17,219 nt of DNA from assembly GCA_021786455.1 (NCBI GenBank), contig JAJYNF010000027.1, positions 1 to 17,219 on the forward strand, read 5' to 3'. Below are positions 8,698-15,337 of this stretch, piece after piece. Positions within the stretch are counted from its first letter, which is position 1, and every line of letters starts with the position of its first letter. The position numbers and the translations under genes were made by a program. The stretch is from Acidobacteriota bacterium (GTDB lineage: Bacteria; Acidobacteriota; Terriglobia; UBA7540). The notes below the pieces were generated by a model. The model searched no databases. It was given only the letters and a program-made list of their open reading frames with translations, and was not told the DNA's origin.

Positions 8698-8703
8698 TAT
8701 AAT
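8698..8703 (+). promoter_or_regulatory. TATAAT -10 box for the small gene at 8760
   Basis: A perfect TATAAT stands in GC-rich sequence 57 bases before the GTG start of the next gene, within GATATAATGG. No convincing -35 hexamer lies 16-18 bases upstream, so this is a candidate only. The polA leader has the similar GATACAATGG. Confidence 0.4.
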
Positions 8704-8759
8704 GGACGGAGTAGTGCGCGGAGGCGAAGGCAGTTTCGCGCCGCGGAAAGGGAGATACG

Positions 8760-8999
8760 GTGGCCACCGAGGCAGAAATTCTAGAAGAAACCCGCAAAGT
8801 GCGCCGGCTTCAGATCGTGGTCAACCTGGTGATGAGCACATTGATGCAGTGCGATTTGCCCATTGAGGAAGCGTCGGAAATGATTGCGGCCACGCGCCGG
8901 TTTGCGCTCGCTCTCTTTCCGGGCAAGGAACGGACGTTTGATCTGATCTATCGCCCTCGCTTCCAACGTCTCCTTGCGGAAAAATATCGGCTTATCTGA
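8760..8999 (+). CDS. Small conserved protein of unknown function (79 residues)
   Basis: I cannot name a function. The product is 79 residues, soluble and mostly helical: EAEILEETRKVRRLQIVVNL, then MSTLMQCDLPIEEASEMI, then ATRRFALALFPGKERTFDLI and YRPRFQRLLAEKYRLI. It resembles small acidobacterial proteins that I recall with an FPGK-TFDLIYRPRF block near the C-terminus. The GTG start is firmly set by AAGGGAG ending 5 bases upstream. It has its own TATAAT box, a comEC-side gap of 206 bases, and a long gap after it, so it is probably a single-gene transcript. An overlapping frame from 8564 to 8866 is less credible. There are no DNA-binding or catalytic motifs that I can see; the single Cys is not in a recognisable site. 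Confidence 0.75.
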   Translation: MATEAEILEETRKVRRLQIVVNLVMSTLMQCDLPIEEASEMIAATRRFALALFPGKERTFDLIYRPRFQRLLAEKYRLI

Positions 9000-9184
9000 A
9001 TTTGGCTCAGAGGCGCTCCCATGCCCCCCGTTCCAGTCGCTCGATGGCTGCCAGCTAGAAATCCTTCGTGAACTGCTGTGGAGACAAGCCCATGATTGAT
9101 CTCCCTTCGATGGCATTTTCATACCATGCCATGTTGATTGAGAGCCCTAAGTGCTGCGTTTCACAAATAGGGTGCCGTATCAGC

Positions 9185-9302
9185 GCGCCCTCACCCGGCC
9201 CTGGGCTACCCTCTCCCGCAAGGATAGAGGGCTGCAATTATCAACCGAAACATCCCTCTCCTTCCGGGAGAGGGGGGACCGCAAAGCGGTGGGTGAGGGC
9301 GC
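9185..9302. repeat. Composite palindromic element, MITE/REP-like
   Basis: The ends are a perfect 12-base inverted repeat: GCGCCCTCACCC (9185-9196) and GGGTGAGGGCGC (9291-9302). Inside, CCCTCTCCC (9209-9217) is the exact reverse complement of GGGAGAGGG (9266-9274). Local hairpins also exist: CCCTCT/AGAGGG (9209-9231), CCCTCTCC/GGAGAGGG with a 5-base loop (9254-9274) and ACCGC aaa GCGGT (9278-9290). Elements with CCCTCACCC...CCCTCTCCC ends are, as I recall, dispersed in many bacterial genomes. It encodes nothing, lies between convergent genes, and could also end transcription from either side. Confidence 0.7.
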
Positions 9303-9412
9303 AGTCGCTGCTGAAATACGTAACCGTAAATCCGAACGGCAGCACTAAGGAAGCGGCCGTTTCGCCCGTTCTGCTCCCCAGCAGAATGTCTCCGTTCGAG
9401 GGCGCGATTCCG

Positions 9413-9432
9413 AAAAGGCTTGAACCAAGCCT
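9413..9432 (-). terminator. Rho-independent terminator of the peroxiredoxin-like gene
   Basis: Read on the minus strand, AGGCTTG gtt CAAGCCT forms a perfect 7-base stem with a 3-base loop and runs into TTT (four T in a row with the last stem base). It begins 14 bases after the stop codon of the minus-strand gene. The T tract is short, so termination may be partial. Confidence 0.6.
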
Positions 9433-9445
9433 ATTGCTTTGCTCC

Positions 9446-9940
9446 TCAGCCGGGTTTGTATTCGGGAATGGGTTCAGTAGAGTGAAATAGCGCTGGCAGA
9501 TTGAGGCCAAGCTGACGCGAGAGCCAGCGGTGGATTTCGACAAAATCTCGCTTGGCAAATCCCTCACTCGCCAGCTCAACTTCTCCATCAGCGCGGATGA
9601 GAAAAAGCGTCGGCGTGTATTTGAGTTGATAGGCTTTGGACACTCGATAGGGGTAGTCGTCAACAAGAATCGGAAAGGTGATGTCATATTTACGGGCAAA
9701 CTCACGGCTGTGCCTGGCGTTGTCCTGCGAGACACCCCAAACCGTCGCCCCTTTGTCCTTGAATTGACGGTAGAGGCGATCAACGAATGGAAAGGCAAAC
9801 TGGCAGGTCGGGCAGGTCACTTTGAAAAATGCCGCAAGCAGCGGACCGGCCTCGAGCGATTCTTTGAGCGAATATTTTCGACCGTCTGTTCCCTCGAGTT
9901 CAAGGGGCGGCGCAACCGTTCCCTTGGCCATAACTAACAT
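9446..9940 (-). CDS. Peroxiredoxin / TlpA-like thioredoxin-fold protein, cytoplasmic
   Basis: This is an AhpC/TSA-Redoxin family protein, likely a thiol peroxidase or thiol-disulfide oxidoreductase. Using the ATG at 9940 it has 164 residues and no signal peptide. The redox site is VTCPTC (C43 and C46) after a strand AAFFK; the helix FPFVDRLYRQF follows, then WGVSQDNARHSREFARKYD, typical of the peroxiredoxin-type insert, and a cis-proline at YTPTLFLI (P110). A CxxC pair instead of a lone peroxidatic Cys resembles TlpA/ResA or atypical 2-Cys proteins, so peroxidase activity is not certain. On the minus strand GGGAGG lies 10 bases before this ATG; the ATG at 9931 is the alternative. A longer TTG start at 9982 would run through the promoter-like TAAAAT. 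A flavoprotein reductase lies upstream on the same strand. Confidence 0.85.
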   Translation of the reverse strand: MLVMAKGTVAPPLELEGTDGRKYSLKESLEAGPLLAAFFKVTCPTCQFAFPFVDRLYRQFKDKGATVWGVSQDNARHSREFARKYDITFPILVDDYPYRVSKAYQLKYTPTLFLIRADGEVELASEGFAKRDFVEIHRWLSRQLGLNLPALFHSTEPIPEYKPG

Positions 9941-9966
9941 CGTTCGATTCCCTCCCGCCCTCATAA

Positions 9967-9976
9967 CCATTTTACC
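9967..9976 (-). promoter_or_regulatory. GGTAAAATGG element upstream of the peroxiredoxin-like gene
   Basis: On the minus strand GGTAAAATGG contains a TAAAAT -10-like hexamer (9974-9969), about 30 bases before the ATG at 9940. No clear -35 box is seen. A nearly identical element precedes the reductase gene upstream (11464-11473), so both may use the same type of promoter. Confidence 0.3.
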
Positions 9977-10040
9977 AAACAACTAGAGAATCCCGCGGAT
10001 CGGAGGCGGCGGGAATTACCGTACTCATGCCCGCGCCGGG

Positions 10041-11408
10041 TTAGCGGCGGAGTTCACGAAGCATTTCCTGGGCGGCAATGAGAATCGGGTCCCACACCGT
10101 AGCAAAAGGCGGGGCATAGGATAAATCGAGCGCAGCAATTTGCTCGACGGTCATGCCGGCATGGAGGGCGGTGGCCAAAACATCAATGCGCTTCGCCACG
10201 CCTTCCGGGCCGGCCATTTGGGCGCCGAGCAGACGGCCCGTGGCGCGATCGGCGATCAGGCGCGTCGTGATTTCCTGCCCGCCCAAATAGCGAGCGCGCG
10301 AAGCTCCGCTGATCGAAGCGACCGCTGTCCGGAACCCAGCCGCTTGAGCTTGCGTCCTGTTCAGCCCAGTCCGGGCCACCTCCAAGTTGAATACCTTGAC
10401 CGCTGCCGTTCCGACAATGCCCGCGAAACGCGCCCGGCCTCCGGCGGCATTCTCGCCGGCAACGCGCCCCTGTTTGTTCGCGGTCGTTCCCAAAGGAATA
10501 TAAGTCGGCTTGCCCGTCACCAGATGGCGAGCTTCAGCGACGTCGCCGGCGGCGTAAATTGCCGGCGCGCTCGTTTCCATGAATTCACTGACGGCCAGTG
10601 CGCCGCTCGGGCCCAGTTGAATTCCAGCTTCCGCGGCCAAGCGCGTCCGAGGCCGAATTCCCGTGGCGAGAACGACCACTTCGGTTTCCATGCCGCCGCC
10701 GGGAGCTCCCTTCCAACCTAACCGCCTTACGCGAAGCGAACGATCGCCCATGAGCGCCTCAACCTGCGCATCCTTCAAGACTCGGACGCCGTTAGACTCA
10801 AGTTCTTTCTCGATCAGCGCGCTGATTTCCTCATCCACGGATTCCAGAAGTGCGGTTGAACGGTCAATCAGAGTAACCTCAAGCCCCAGTCGCCGCAATG
10901 CCTCCGCCATCTCAAGCCCGATGTAGCTGCCGCCGAGGATGACAGCGCAGCGGGGTCGCTCGCCGTCGAGGAATCGCTTAAGGGCCAGCGTGGATTGAAG
11001 ATCGTTGACATGAAAGACGCCGGTCAATTCGAGGCCGGAAATTTCTGGCCGAACCGGTTCGGCGCCGGTCGCGATGACGAGCCGGTCGAAGTGAATTTCC
11101 TCGAGAGCTGCGCCTTGGCTTGAAACCACGACGCGCCGTCGGCTTGGCGATATTTCCACCACCTCGCGTCCCGTGAACACCTGAATATTGCGGCGCTGGC
11201 GAAAAAAATCCGGGCTATAAACGCGCAGCGCATCGGTTGAACGCACATGGCCGGCGATGAGATAAGGCAAGCCACAGGCAGAGTAGGAAATATCCGGTCC
11301 TCTTTCATAGACCAGAATTTCCATCTGCGGATTCACCCGCCGGGCGCGACTGGCCGCGCTCAACCCCGCTGCAACTCCTCCGATAACCACGAGTCTCTCG
11401 GTAGCCAT
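10041..11408 (-). CDS. FAD-dependent CoA-disulfide reductase / NADH oxidase-type protein
   Basis: This is a pyridine nucleotide-disulfide reductase of the single-cysteine group, whose members reduce CoA disulfide, oxygen or polysulfide with NAD(P)H. In the 455-residue product, the FAD site is VVIGGVAAGLSAAS (7-20), the redox cysteine C45 sits in YSACGLPYLIAG, ATGAEPVRP (113-121) precedes the second dinucleotide fold VILGGSYIGLEMAEALRR (156-173), and VVVLATGIRPRT (244-255), YAAGDVAEA (285-293) and TTANKQGRVAGEN (308-320) complete the FAD domain. The dimerisation domain ends in YAPPFATVWDP, as in CoA-disulfide reductases. There is no C-terminal rhodanese domain, unlike the CoADR-Rhd forms. The ATG at 11408 has a poor RBS. 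It lies 100 bases upstream of the thioredoxin-fold gene on the same strand, a plausible redox pair. Confidence 0.9.
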   Translation of the reverse strand: MATERLVVIGGVAAGLSAASRARRVNPQMEILVYERGPDISYSACGLPYLIAGHVRSTDALRVYSPDFFRQRRNIQVFTGREVVEISPSRRRVVVSSQGAALEEIHFDRLVIATGAEPVRPEISGLELTGVFHVNDLQSTLALKRFLDGERPRCAVILGGSYIGLEMAEALRRLGLEVTLIDRSTALLESVDEEISALIEKELESNGVRVLKDAQVEALMGDRSLRVRRLGWKGAPGGGMETEVVVLATGIRPRTRLAAEAGIQLGPSGALAVSEFMETSAPAIYAAGDVAEARHLVTGKPTYIPLGTTANKQGRVAGENAAGGRARFAGIVGTAAVKVFNLEVARTGLNRTQAQAAGFRTAVASISGASRARYLGGQEITTRLIADRATGRLLGAQMAGPEGVAKRIDVLATALHAGMTVEQIAALDLSYAPPFATVWDPILIAAQEMLRELRR

Positions 11409-11449
11409 AGAGGTGGCTGCGCCTTGGCTTCCCCGGCGTCAGGCGCCGC

Positions 11450-11480
11450 TATCTCCTCAGCGAACATTTTACCGGAGATA
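11450..11480 (-). promoter_or_regulatory. Inverted repeat enclosing a -10-like box, candidate operator
   Basis: TATCTCC (11450-11456) and GGAGATA (11474-11480) are exact inverted copies with a 17-base spacer. The spacer holds TAAAAT read on the minus strand (11471-11466), about 60 bases before the reductase ATG. The layout suits a repressor covering the promoter, but no binding protein is known from this window. Confidence 0.3.
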
Positions 11481-11714
11481 CGGGCGTTGGCGCGGATATG
11501 TCTGAACTTTGTCCCTGCCCGTGCGCGACACCCTGGTCGCCTGATGCCGTTGCCCCCGAGCCCATATCCGGCGATGTGTGTAATCTGGCGCCTCTGTTGA
11601 CTCCCCCAGTTACCTGACTCTGTGCTCAATGTTTTACTGGAGGGAAGCCTGGGCTTATCGGCCGAGTCGGGTGGCGGCACGATAAAGGCGCGAAGCAGGC
11701 TTTGCGAGATGCGA

Positions 11715-11720
11715 TACAAT
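11715..11720 (+). promoter_or_regulatory. TACAAT -10 candidate for polA
   Basis: TACAAT within GATACAATGG lies 31 bases before the preferred TTG start of polA and resembles GATATAATGG before the small gene at 8760. No convincing -35 is visible. If used, it would exclude the ATG at 11719 as the translation start. Confidence 0.3.
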
Positions 11721-11751
11721 GGGCAATTCACTGGATTACAAGGAGCAGCGA

Positions 11752-14469
11752 TTGGAACCGGCGTGGAAAACCGGCATGTTGTACGGTTCGTCGAACGAGT
11801 GCGCCACCGGCGACAAATCGAAAAAACCGGGCGAACTGCGCCTGATTGATGCAATGTCGCTGGTCTTTCGCGCCTTCTACGCACCAATTCAGGCTTCGTT
11901 AGTGAGCTCAAGCGGCATGCCCACGAAGGCAGTCTATATTTTTGTGAGGACGCTGCTCAAACTTCTGAAGGAGAGGAAACCTGACTACGCGGCCGCAGCG
12001 TTCGATTTGGCTGCCCCCACCTTTCGCGACAAACTCTTCGAGGAATACAAAGCCAATCGGCCGGCTTTCCCCGACGATCTTGTGGCCCAAGTCCCCTTTG
12101 TCCGCCGGTTCTGTCAGGCGCTTGGTGTTCCCGTCGTAGAGATGGAAGGTTTTGAAGCGGACGACATTATTGGCACGTTGGCGCGGCAAGCCAGCGAGCA
12201 AGGGCTTGAGGTGTCCGTCAGCTCGGGAGATGAAGATTTGTTCCAACTTGTCGGAGACCATATTCGAGTGCTGAAGCCGGGGCGTGGCGGCGAGAAGGAA
12301 ACTGTCTGTGACGCCCAAAAAGTAAAGGAAATCCTCGGTGTCGAGCCGCATCAAGTGGTGGACTGGCTGGCGCTGACGGGCGACCCGAGCGATAACATTC
12401 CCGGCGCGAGGCCGCTCCCCGGACGCGAGGAGTCACCGGGAGTGGGCGAGAAAAAACGGAGCCACATCGGTCCCAAAGGCGCCACGGAGCTGATTCGGCA
12501 ATTCGGAACGCTCGAAAACGTGCTGGCGAATTATGAGCAGGTGAAGAGACAGAGTTATCGAGATGCCCTGCGGGATTACCGCAACGAGGCGCTGCTCAGC
12601 CGAGAGTTGGCGCGCATCCGCACGGACGTGCCACTGCGCGTCACGCTGCAGGATTTGAGGTTGGGCGCGTGGAACCTCGACGAACTCCGCGCCCTGTGCC
12701 AGGAACTGAGCTTCACGTCGCTCCTCGAAGAACTCCTGGCGACAGTCCCTCCGTCTTCAGCGCCGATGCTTCCGGTGAGAGAATTGGCGCGTCGCAGCGA
12801 CGGGGAGCAAAGTCTCGAGGGGCTCGACCGGGGCGTCTCTCTGGCGATAGCTTTCGGCACGAGCGGCGGCGAAGGCTTTGATGGGCAGCTCACGGAGATG
12901 GCTTTCACGGACGGTAAAACGGCGGCGCGGCTGGATCTGAATTTGTCTCCCCACGTTCCTGAATCCGTGGCACAGTTCCTCGCCGACGCCTCGATCCCCA
13001 AAGCGACGCACAACTCCAAGCTGCTCCGGCTGCTGCTTCGCAAGCACGGCGTGCGGCTGGAAGGAGTGACTCAGGACACGATGCTCTATTCTTCCCTCTT
13101 GGATCCGCTGGCCTCGAGTCATGCGCTGGCGGACGTTAGCCTGCGCCGCATGGGCCAGACGCTCCATGGCTCGGTCGTGGAGGCGGCGCTTCGCACGGGC
13201 CAACTGGCAGGGCTGCTCGCTCCCCAGATAAGCCGCGAAGGGTTGCAAAAGCTCTATGAAGAAATCGAGCTGCCATTGACCAGCGTGCTCGCGGATGTGG
13301 AAGAAGCCGGCGTAAAGATTGACCCCGCCATTTTGGCTGAGATGTCAAAGGAATTCGATAAGGAACTGGCGACCCTCACGGGAGAAATCTACGCCTTGGC
13401 GGGCGGGCCTTTCGACATTGATTCTCCGAAGCAATTGGGCGAGGTTCTTTTTGGAAAACTCGGCCTGCCGGGCGGAAAGAAGCTGAAGAAGAGCGGCCAA
13501 TACTCGACGGCCGCCGGCGTGCTCGAAGCGCTCGCCGAGCAGCACGAGCTGCCGCATAAGATTCTTGAATATCGAACCCGGGCCAAGCTGAAGTCCACTT
13601 ACATTGACGCTCTGCCGAAGTATCTCATTCCGACGACGGGCCGCTTGCACTCGAGCTTCAATCAAGCCGGGGCGCGAACCGGCCGAATTTCTTCCTCCAA
13701 TCCCAACTTGCAGAATGTTCCTGTGGGCGACGAGTTTGGCTTGCGGATTCGCGCGGCGTTCGTCGCCGAGGAGGGCTGGACGCTCATTGCAGCGGATTAT
13801 TCGCAGATCGAGCTGCGCGTGCTGGCGCATCTCTCTGAAGACCCGCGCTTGATCGAGGCGTTTGCGCACCGCGAAGATATTCACGCGCGGACGGCGCAGG
13901 AAATCTTCGGCGTGCCGCCAGCCTTGCAAACCCATGAGCATCGGCGAATGGCCAAGGCCATCAACTACGGAGTGATTTACGGCCTGAGTTCATTTGGCCT
14001 CGCCGGCCGCACCGGCTCGACGAAAACCGAAGCGCAAGAATATATTGACGCTTATTTCGCTCGTTATCGCAAGGTGAAGGAATTCCTCGACCGAACGCTC
14101 GAAGAAGCGCGGCAGACCGGCCGCGTTCGGACGCTTTTCGGGCGGCTTCGCCCGATTCCTGAGATTAACAGCCGCGACGTGCAGTCTCGAAATCGCGCCG
14201 AGCGCGAAGCGATGAACACGCCCGTGCAAGGCACGGCAGCCGATTTGCTCAAAATAGCGATGGTCAAGACGCACGCGCGGCTGCGGCGCGAGAAGATGAA
14301 GACTCGAATGATTCTGACCGTGCACGACGAGCTGGTCTTCGAGGCGCCCGACGGAGAAGTTGAGGCGGCGCGCCGTCTAGTCAAAGAAGAAATGGAAGGC
14401 GTTTATCCGATGCGTGCGCCACTCAGGGTGGACCTAGGCGTCGGAGAGAATTGGCGCGAGGCAAAATAG
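11752..14469 (+). CDS. polA: DNA polymerase I, proofreading domain inactive
   Basis: Pol I fills gaps and removes RNA primers in replication and repair. Numbered from the TTG at 11752 (905 residues), the 5' nuclease domain has LIDAMSLVFRAFYAP (31-45), FEADDIIGTLA, SGDEDLFQLV and GDPSDNIPG (210-218), followed by an insertion of about 15-20 residues before GPKGATELI. The middle domain lacks the exonuclease acidic motifs: SLAIAFG replaces the DxE strand and HNSKLLRLL replaces NxxxD, so proofreading is likely lost. The polymerase is intact: motif A AADYSQIELRVLAHL (D682), O-helix RRMAKAINYGVIYG with Y739, motif C LTVHDELVFEAP (D859, E860). TTG is preferred because AAGGAG lies 6 bases upstream. 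The ATG at 11719 has no RBS and would add 11 residues. It is divergent from the reductase gene. Confidence 0.95.
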   Translation: MEPAWKTGMLYGSSNECATGDKSKKPGELRLIDAMSLVFRAFYAPIQASLVSSSGMPTKAVYIFVRTLLKLLKERKPDYAAAAFDLAAPTFRDKLFEEYKANRPAFPDDLVAQVPFVRRFCQALGVPVVEMEGFEADDIIGTLARQASEQGLEVSVSSGDEDLFQLVGDHIRVLKPGRGGEKETVCDAQKVKEILGVEPHQVVDWLALTGDPSDNIPGARPLPGREESPGVGEKKRSHIGPKGATELIRQFGTLENVLANYEQVKRQSYRDALRDYRNEALLSRELARIRTDVPLRVTLQDLRLGAWNLDELRALCQELSFTSLLEELLATVPPSSAPMLPVRELARRSDGEQSLEGLDRGVSLAIAFGTSGGEGFDGQLTEMAFTDGKTAARLDLNLSPHVPESVAQFLADASIPKATHNSKLLRLLLRKHGVRLEGVTQDTMLYSSLLDPLASSHALADVSLRRMGQTLHGSVVEAALRTGQLAGLLAPQISREGLQKLYEEIELPLTSVLADVEEAGVKIDPAILAEMSKEFDKELATLTGEIYALAGGPFDIDSPKQLGEVLFGKLGLPGGKKLKKSGQYSTAAGVLEALAEQHELPHKILEYRTRAKLKSTYIDALPKYLIPTTGRLHSSFNQAGARTGRISSSNPNLQNVPVGDEFGLRIRAAFVAEEGWTLIAADYSQIELRVLAHLSEDPRLIEAFAHREDIHARTAQEIFGVPPALQTHEHRRMAKAINYGVIYGLSSFGLAGRTGSTKTEAQEYIDAYFARYRKVKEFLDRTLEEARQTGRVRTLFGRLRPIPEINSRDVQSRNRAEREAMNTPVQGTAADLLKIAMVKTHARLRREKMKTRMILTVHDELVFEAPDGEVEAARRLVKEEMEGVYPMRAPLRVDLGVGENWREAK

Positions 14470-14641
14470 CCGAGCGAGCTCCCGCCGGCAAACGCAACCG
14501 ACGAGACCACTGCCAAGCCCGCAGTAACCTCCATTTGTCGAATCTACCCACGCCCCGCCAATCCTGGCCTAACCTTCCCTCTGTGCCCTCAGACGCGCCC
14601 CCGTGCCCTTTAGCTTATATATTTTGAGGCAAATATCTCTC

Positions 14642-14672
14642 TTGAAATTTACCCCCCCCTCAGTGGTATCGT
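14642..14672 (+). promoter_or_regulatory. Weak promoter candidate before the thioredoxin-like gene
   Basis: An unusually AT-rich patch (about 14609-14650) in the polA-downstream gap carries TTGAAA (14642-14647) and, 19 bases on, TATCGT (14667-14672). The spacing is long and the -10 poor, so support is weak. The rest of the 14470-14719 gap shows no gene and no clear terminator for polA. Confidence 0.25.
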
Positions 14673-14719
14673 CTCGTCATTGCGTTGCGCTCGGGATTGC
14701 TATTGCAGGAGGGCGTACA

Positions 14720-15292
14720 ATGGCGAGTCCTTCGGGTAAGCTCGAAACCGCAGCGAACGCCGCAAGCATCATCGTGGCGGGCTTGCTCTCCGCCGTTCTA
14801 ATCAAGGTTTATCTGTTGCCGAAACGAGTGCCGCCCCGCCCAGGGCCTGCAGCCCAAGTGAAGGCCGGGGCCAGCCTCAAGGCCGAGCTTCCCGGCGTGG
14901 GCTGGCAAAAGAACGGCCGCACGCTGGTTCTGGCGATTTCAACCCAATGCCATTTCTGCACAGACAGCGCGCCGTTCTTCCGGATGCTCTCGGCCGAGGA
15001 GGGCAAAAATCTCAAAATCGTCGCCGTACTGCCGCAGCCGGTGGCCGAGGCCGAGAAATATCTCACCGGCGAGGGCGTGCGCGTGGACCAGGTCGAGCAG
15101 CTCGCGCTCCCGAGAATTGGCGTCACGGGCACGCCGACTATGCTGCTCGCCAACAGCGCGGGAGTCGTGACCAACGTCTGGGTCGGCGAGCTTCAGCCCG
15201 CGCAGCAACAGCACGTGCTCGCTGTTCTCACCGGCGCGCCCGTCGCCAGCTCGCTACTGCACCGGATTTGGCCGTTCAACGCCCGGCGCTAG
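14720..15292 (+). CDS. Membrane-anchored thioredoxin-like protein with CHFC site
   Basis: The 190-residue product has one N-terminal hydrophobic segment (IIVAGLLSAVLIKVYLL, 17-33) followed by basic and proline-rich linker residues, then a thioredoxin fold. The redox site is STQCHFC (C77, C80) after the strand TLVLAI; GVTGTPTMLL (134-143) gives the cis-proline P139. Topology is likely N-in with the redox domain outside the cytoplasm. CHFC is closer to DsbA-type CPHC/CxxC dipeptides than to the CGPC of cytoplasmic thioredoxin, but whether it oxidises, isomerises or reduces cannot be read. The ATG at 14720 is fixed by AGGAGG 7 bases upstream; a longer in-frame start at 14603 has no RBS. Genes for secreted proteins follow on the same strand, including one with 28 cysteines in its mature part, a possible substrate. 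Confidence 0.85.
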   Translation: MASPSGKLETAANAASIIVAGLLSAVLIKVYLLPKRVPPRPGPAAQVKAGASLKAELPGVGWQKNGRTLVLAISTQCHFCTDSAPFFRMLSAEEGKNLKIVAVLPQPVAEAEKYLTGEGVRVDQVEQLALPRIGVTGTPTMLLANSAGVVTNVWVGELQPAQQQHVLAVLTGAPVASSLLHRIWPFNARR

Positions 15293-15337
15293 GGGGCCCG
15301 CGCCAAAATCCGGCGTCCCGGGGGACGGGGAGGATGA

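Larger units (their letters stand above)
9000..9445. other. Intergenic gap between convergent genes
   Basis: No credible gene lies in this 446-base gap; the open frames here have no RBS and unlikely composition. It holds a 118-base palindromic element (9185-9302), a small CTGCT/AGCAG hairpin (9371-9384) and the terminator of the minus-strand gene (9413-9432). The first 185 bases show nothing that I recognise. Confidence 0.6.
11409..11751. other. Divergent promoter region between the reductase gene and polA
   Basis: No gene is supported here. For the minus-strand reductase it holds GGTAAAATG (11465-11473) within the inverted repeat TATCTCC/GGAGATA, and a hairpin CGGCG tcagg CGCCG (11434-11448) in the presumed leader. 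For polA it holds GATACAATGG, whose TACAAT (11715-11720) is a -10 candidate, and AAGGAG (11740-11745) as RBS. A TTGACT at 11597-11602 lacks a good partner box. Confidence 0.45.

Noticed and set aside
8564..8866. Plus-strand frame of 100 residues after comEC, with an AAAGGGA-like RBS
   Set aside because: Low-complexity Arg/Pro/Gly-rich product overlapping the better-supported 79-residue gene by over 100 bases in another frame; the TATAAT box lies inside it.
9530..9937. Plus-strand frame of 135 residues opposite the peroxiredoxin-like gene
   Set aside because: Antisense shadow; the minus strand has clear CPTC and cis-Pro motifs and a terminator.
9938..9968. TTCGATTCC followed by a CCA-like string, reminiscent of a tRNA T-arm
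   Set aside because: No complementary stem flanks the loop and no anticodon arm or acceptor stem is present; it is the start region of the minus-strand gene.
11597..11630. TTGACT as a -35 box for polA
   Set aside because: No acceptable -10 hexamer lies 16-18 bases downstream; TGTGCT is poor.
14651..14660. Run of eight C before the thioredoxin-like gene
   Set aside because: A homopolymer in a non-coding gap; no pairing G-run or reading-frame effect, at most a phase-variable spacer, which cannot be supported from one sequence.
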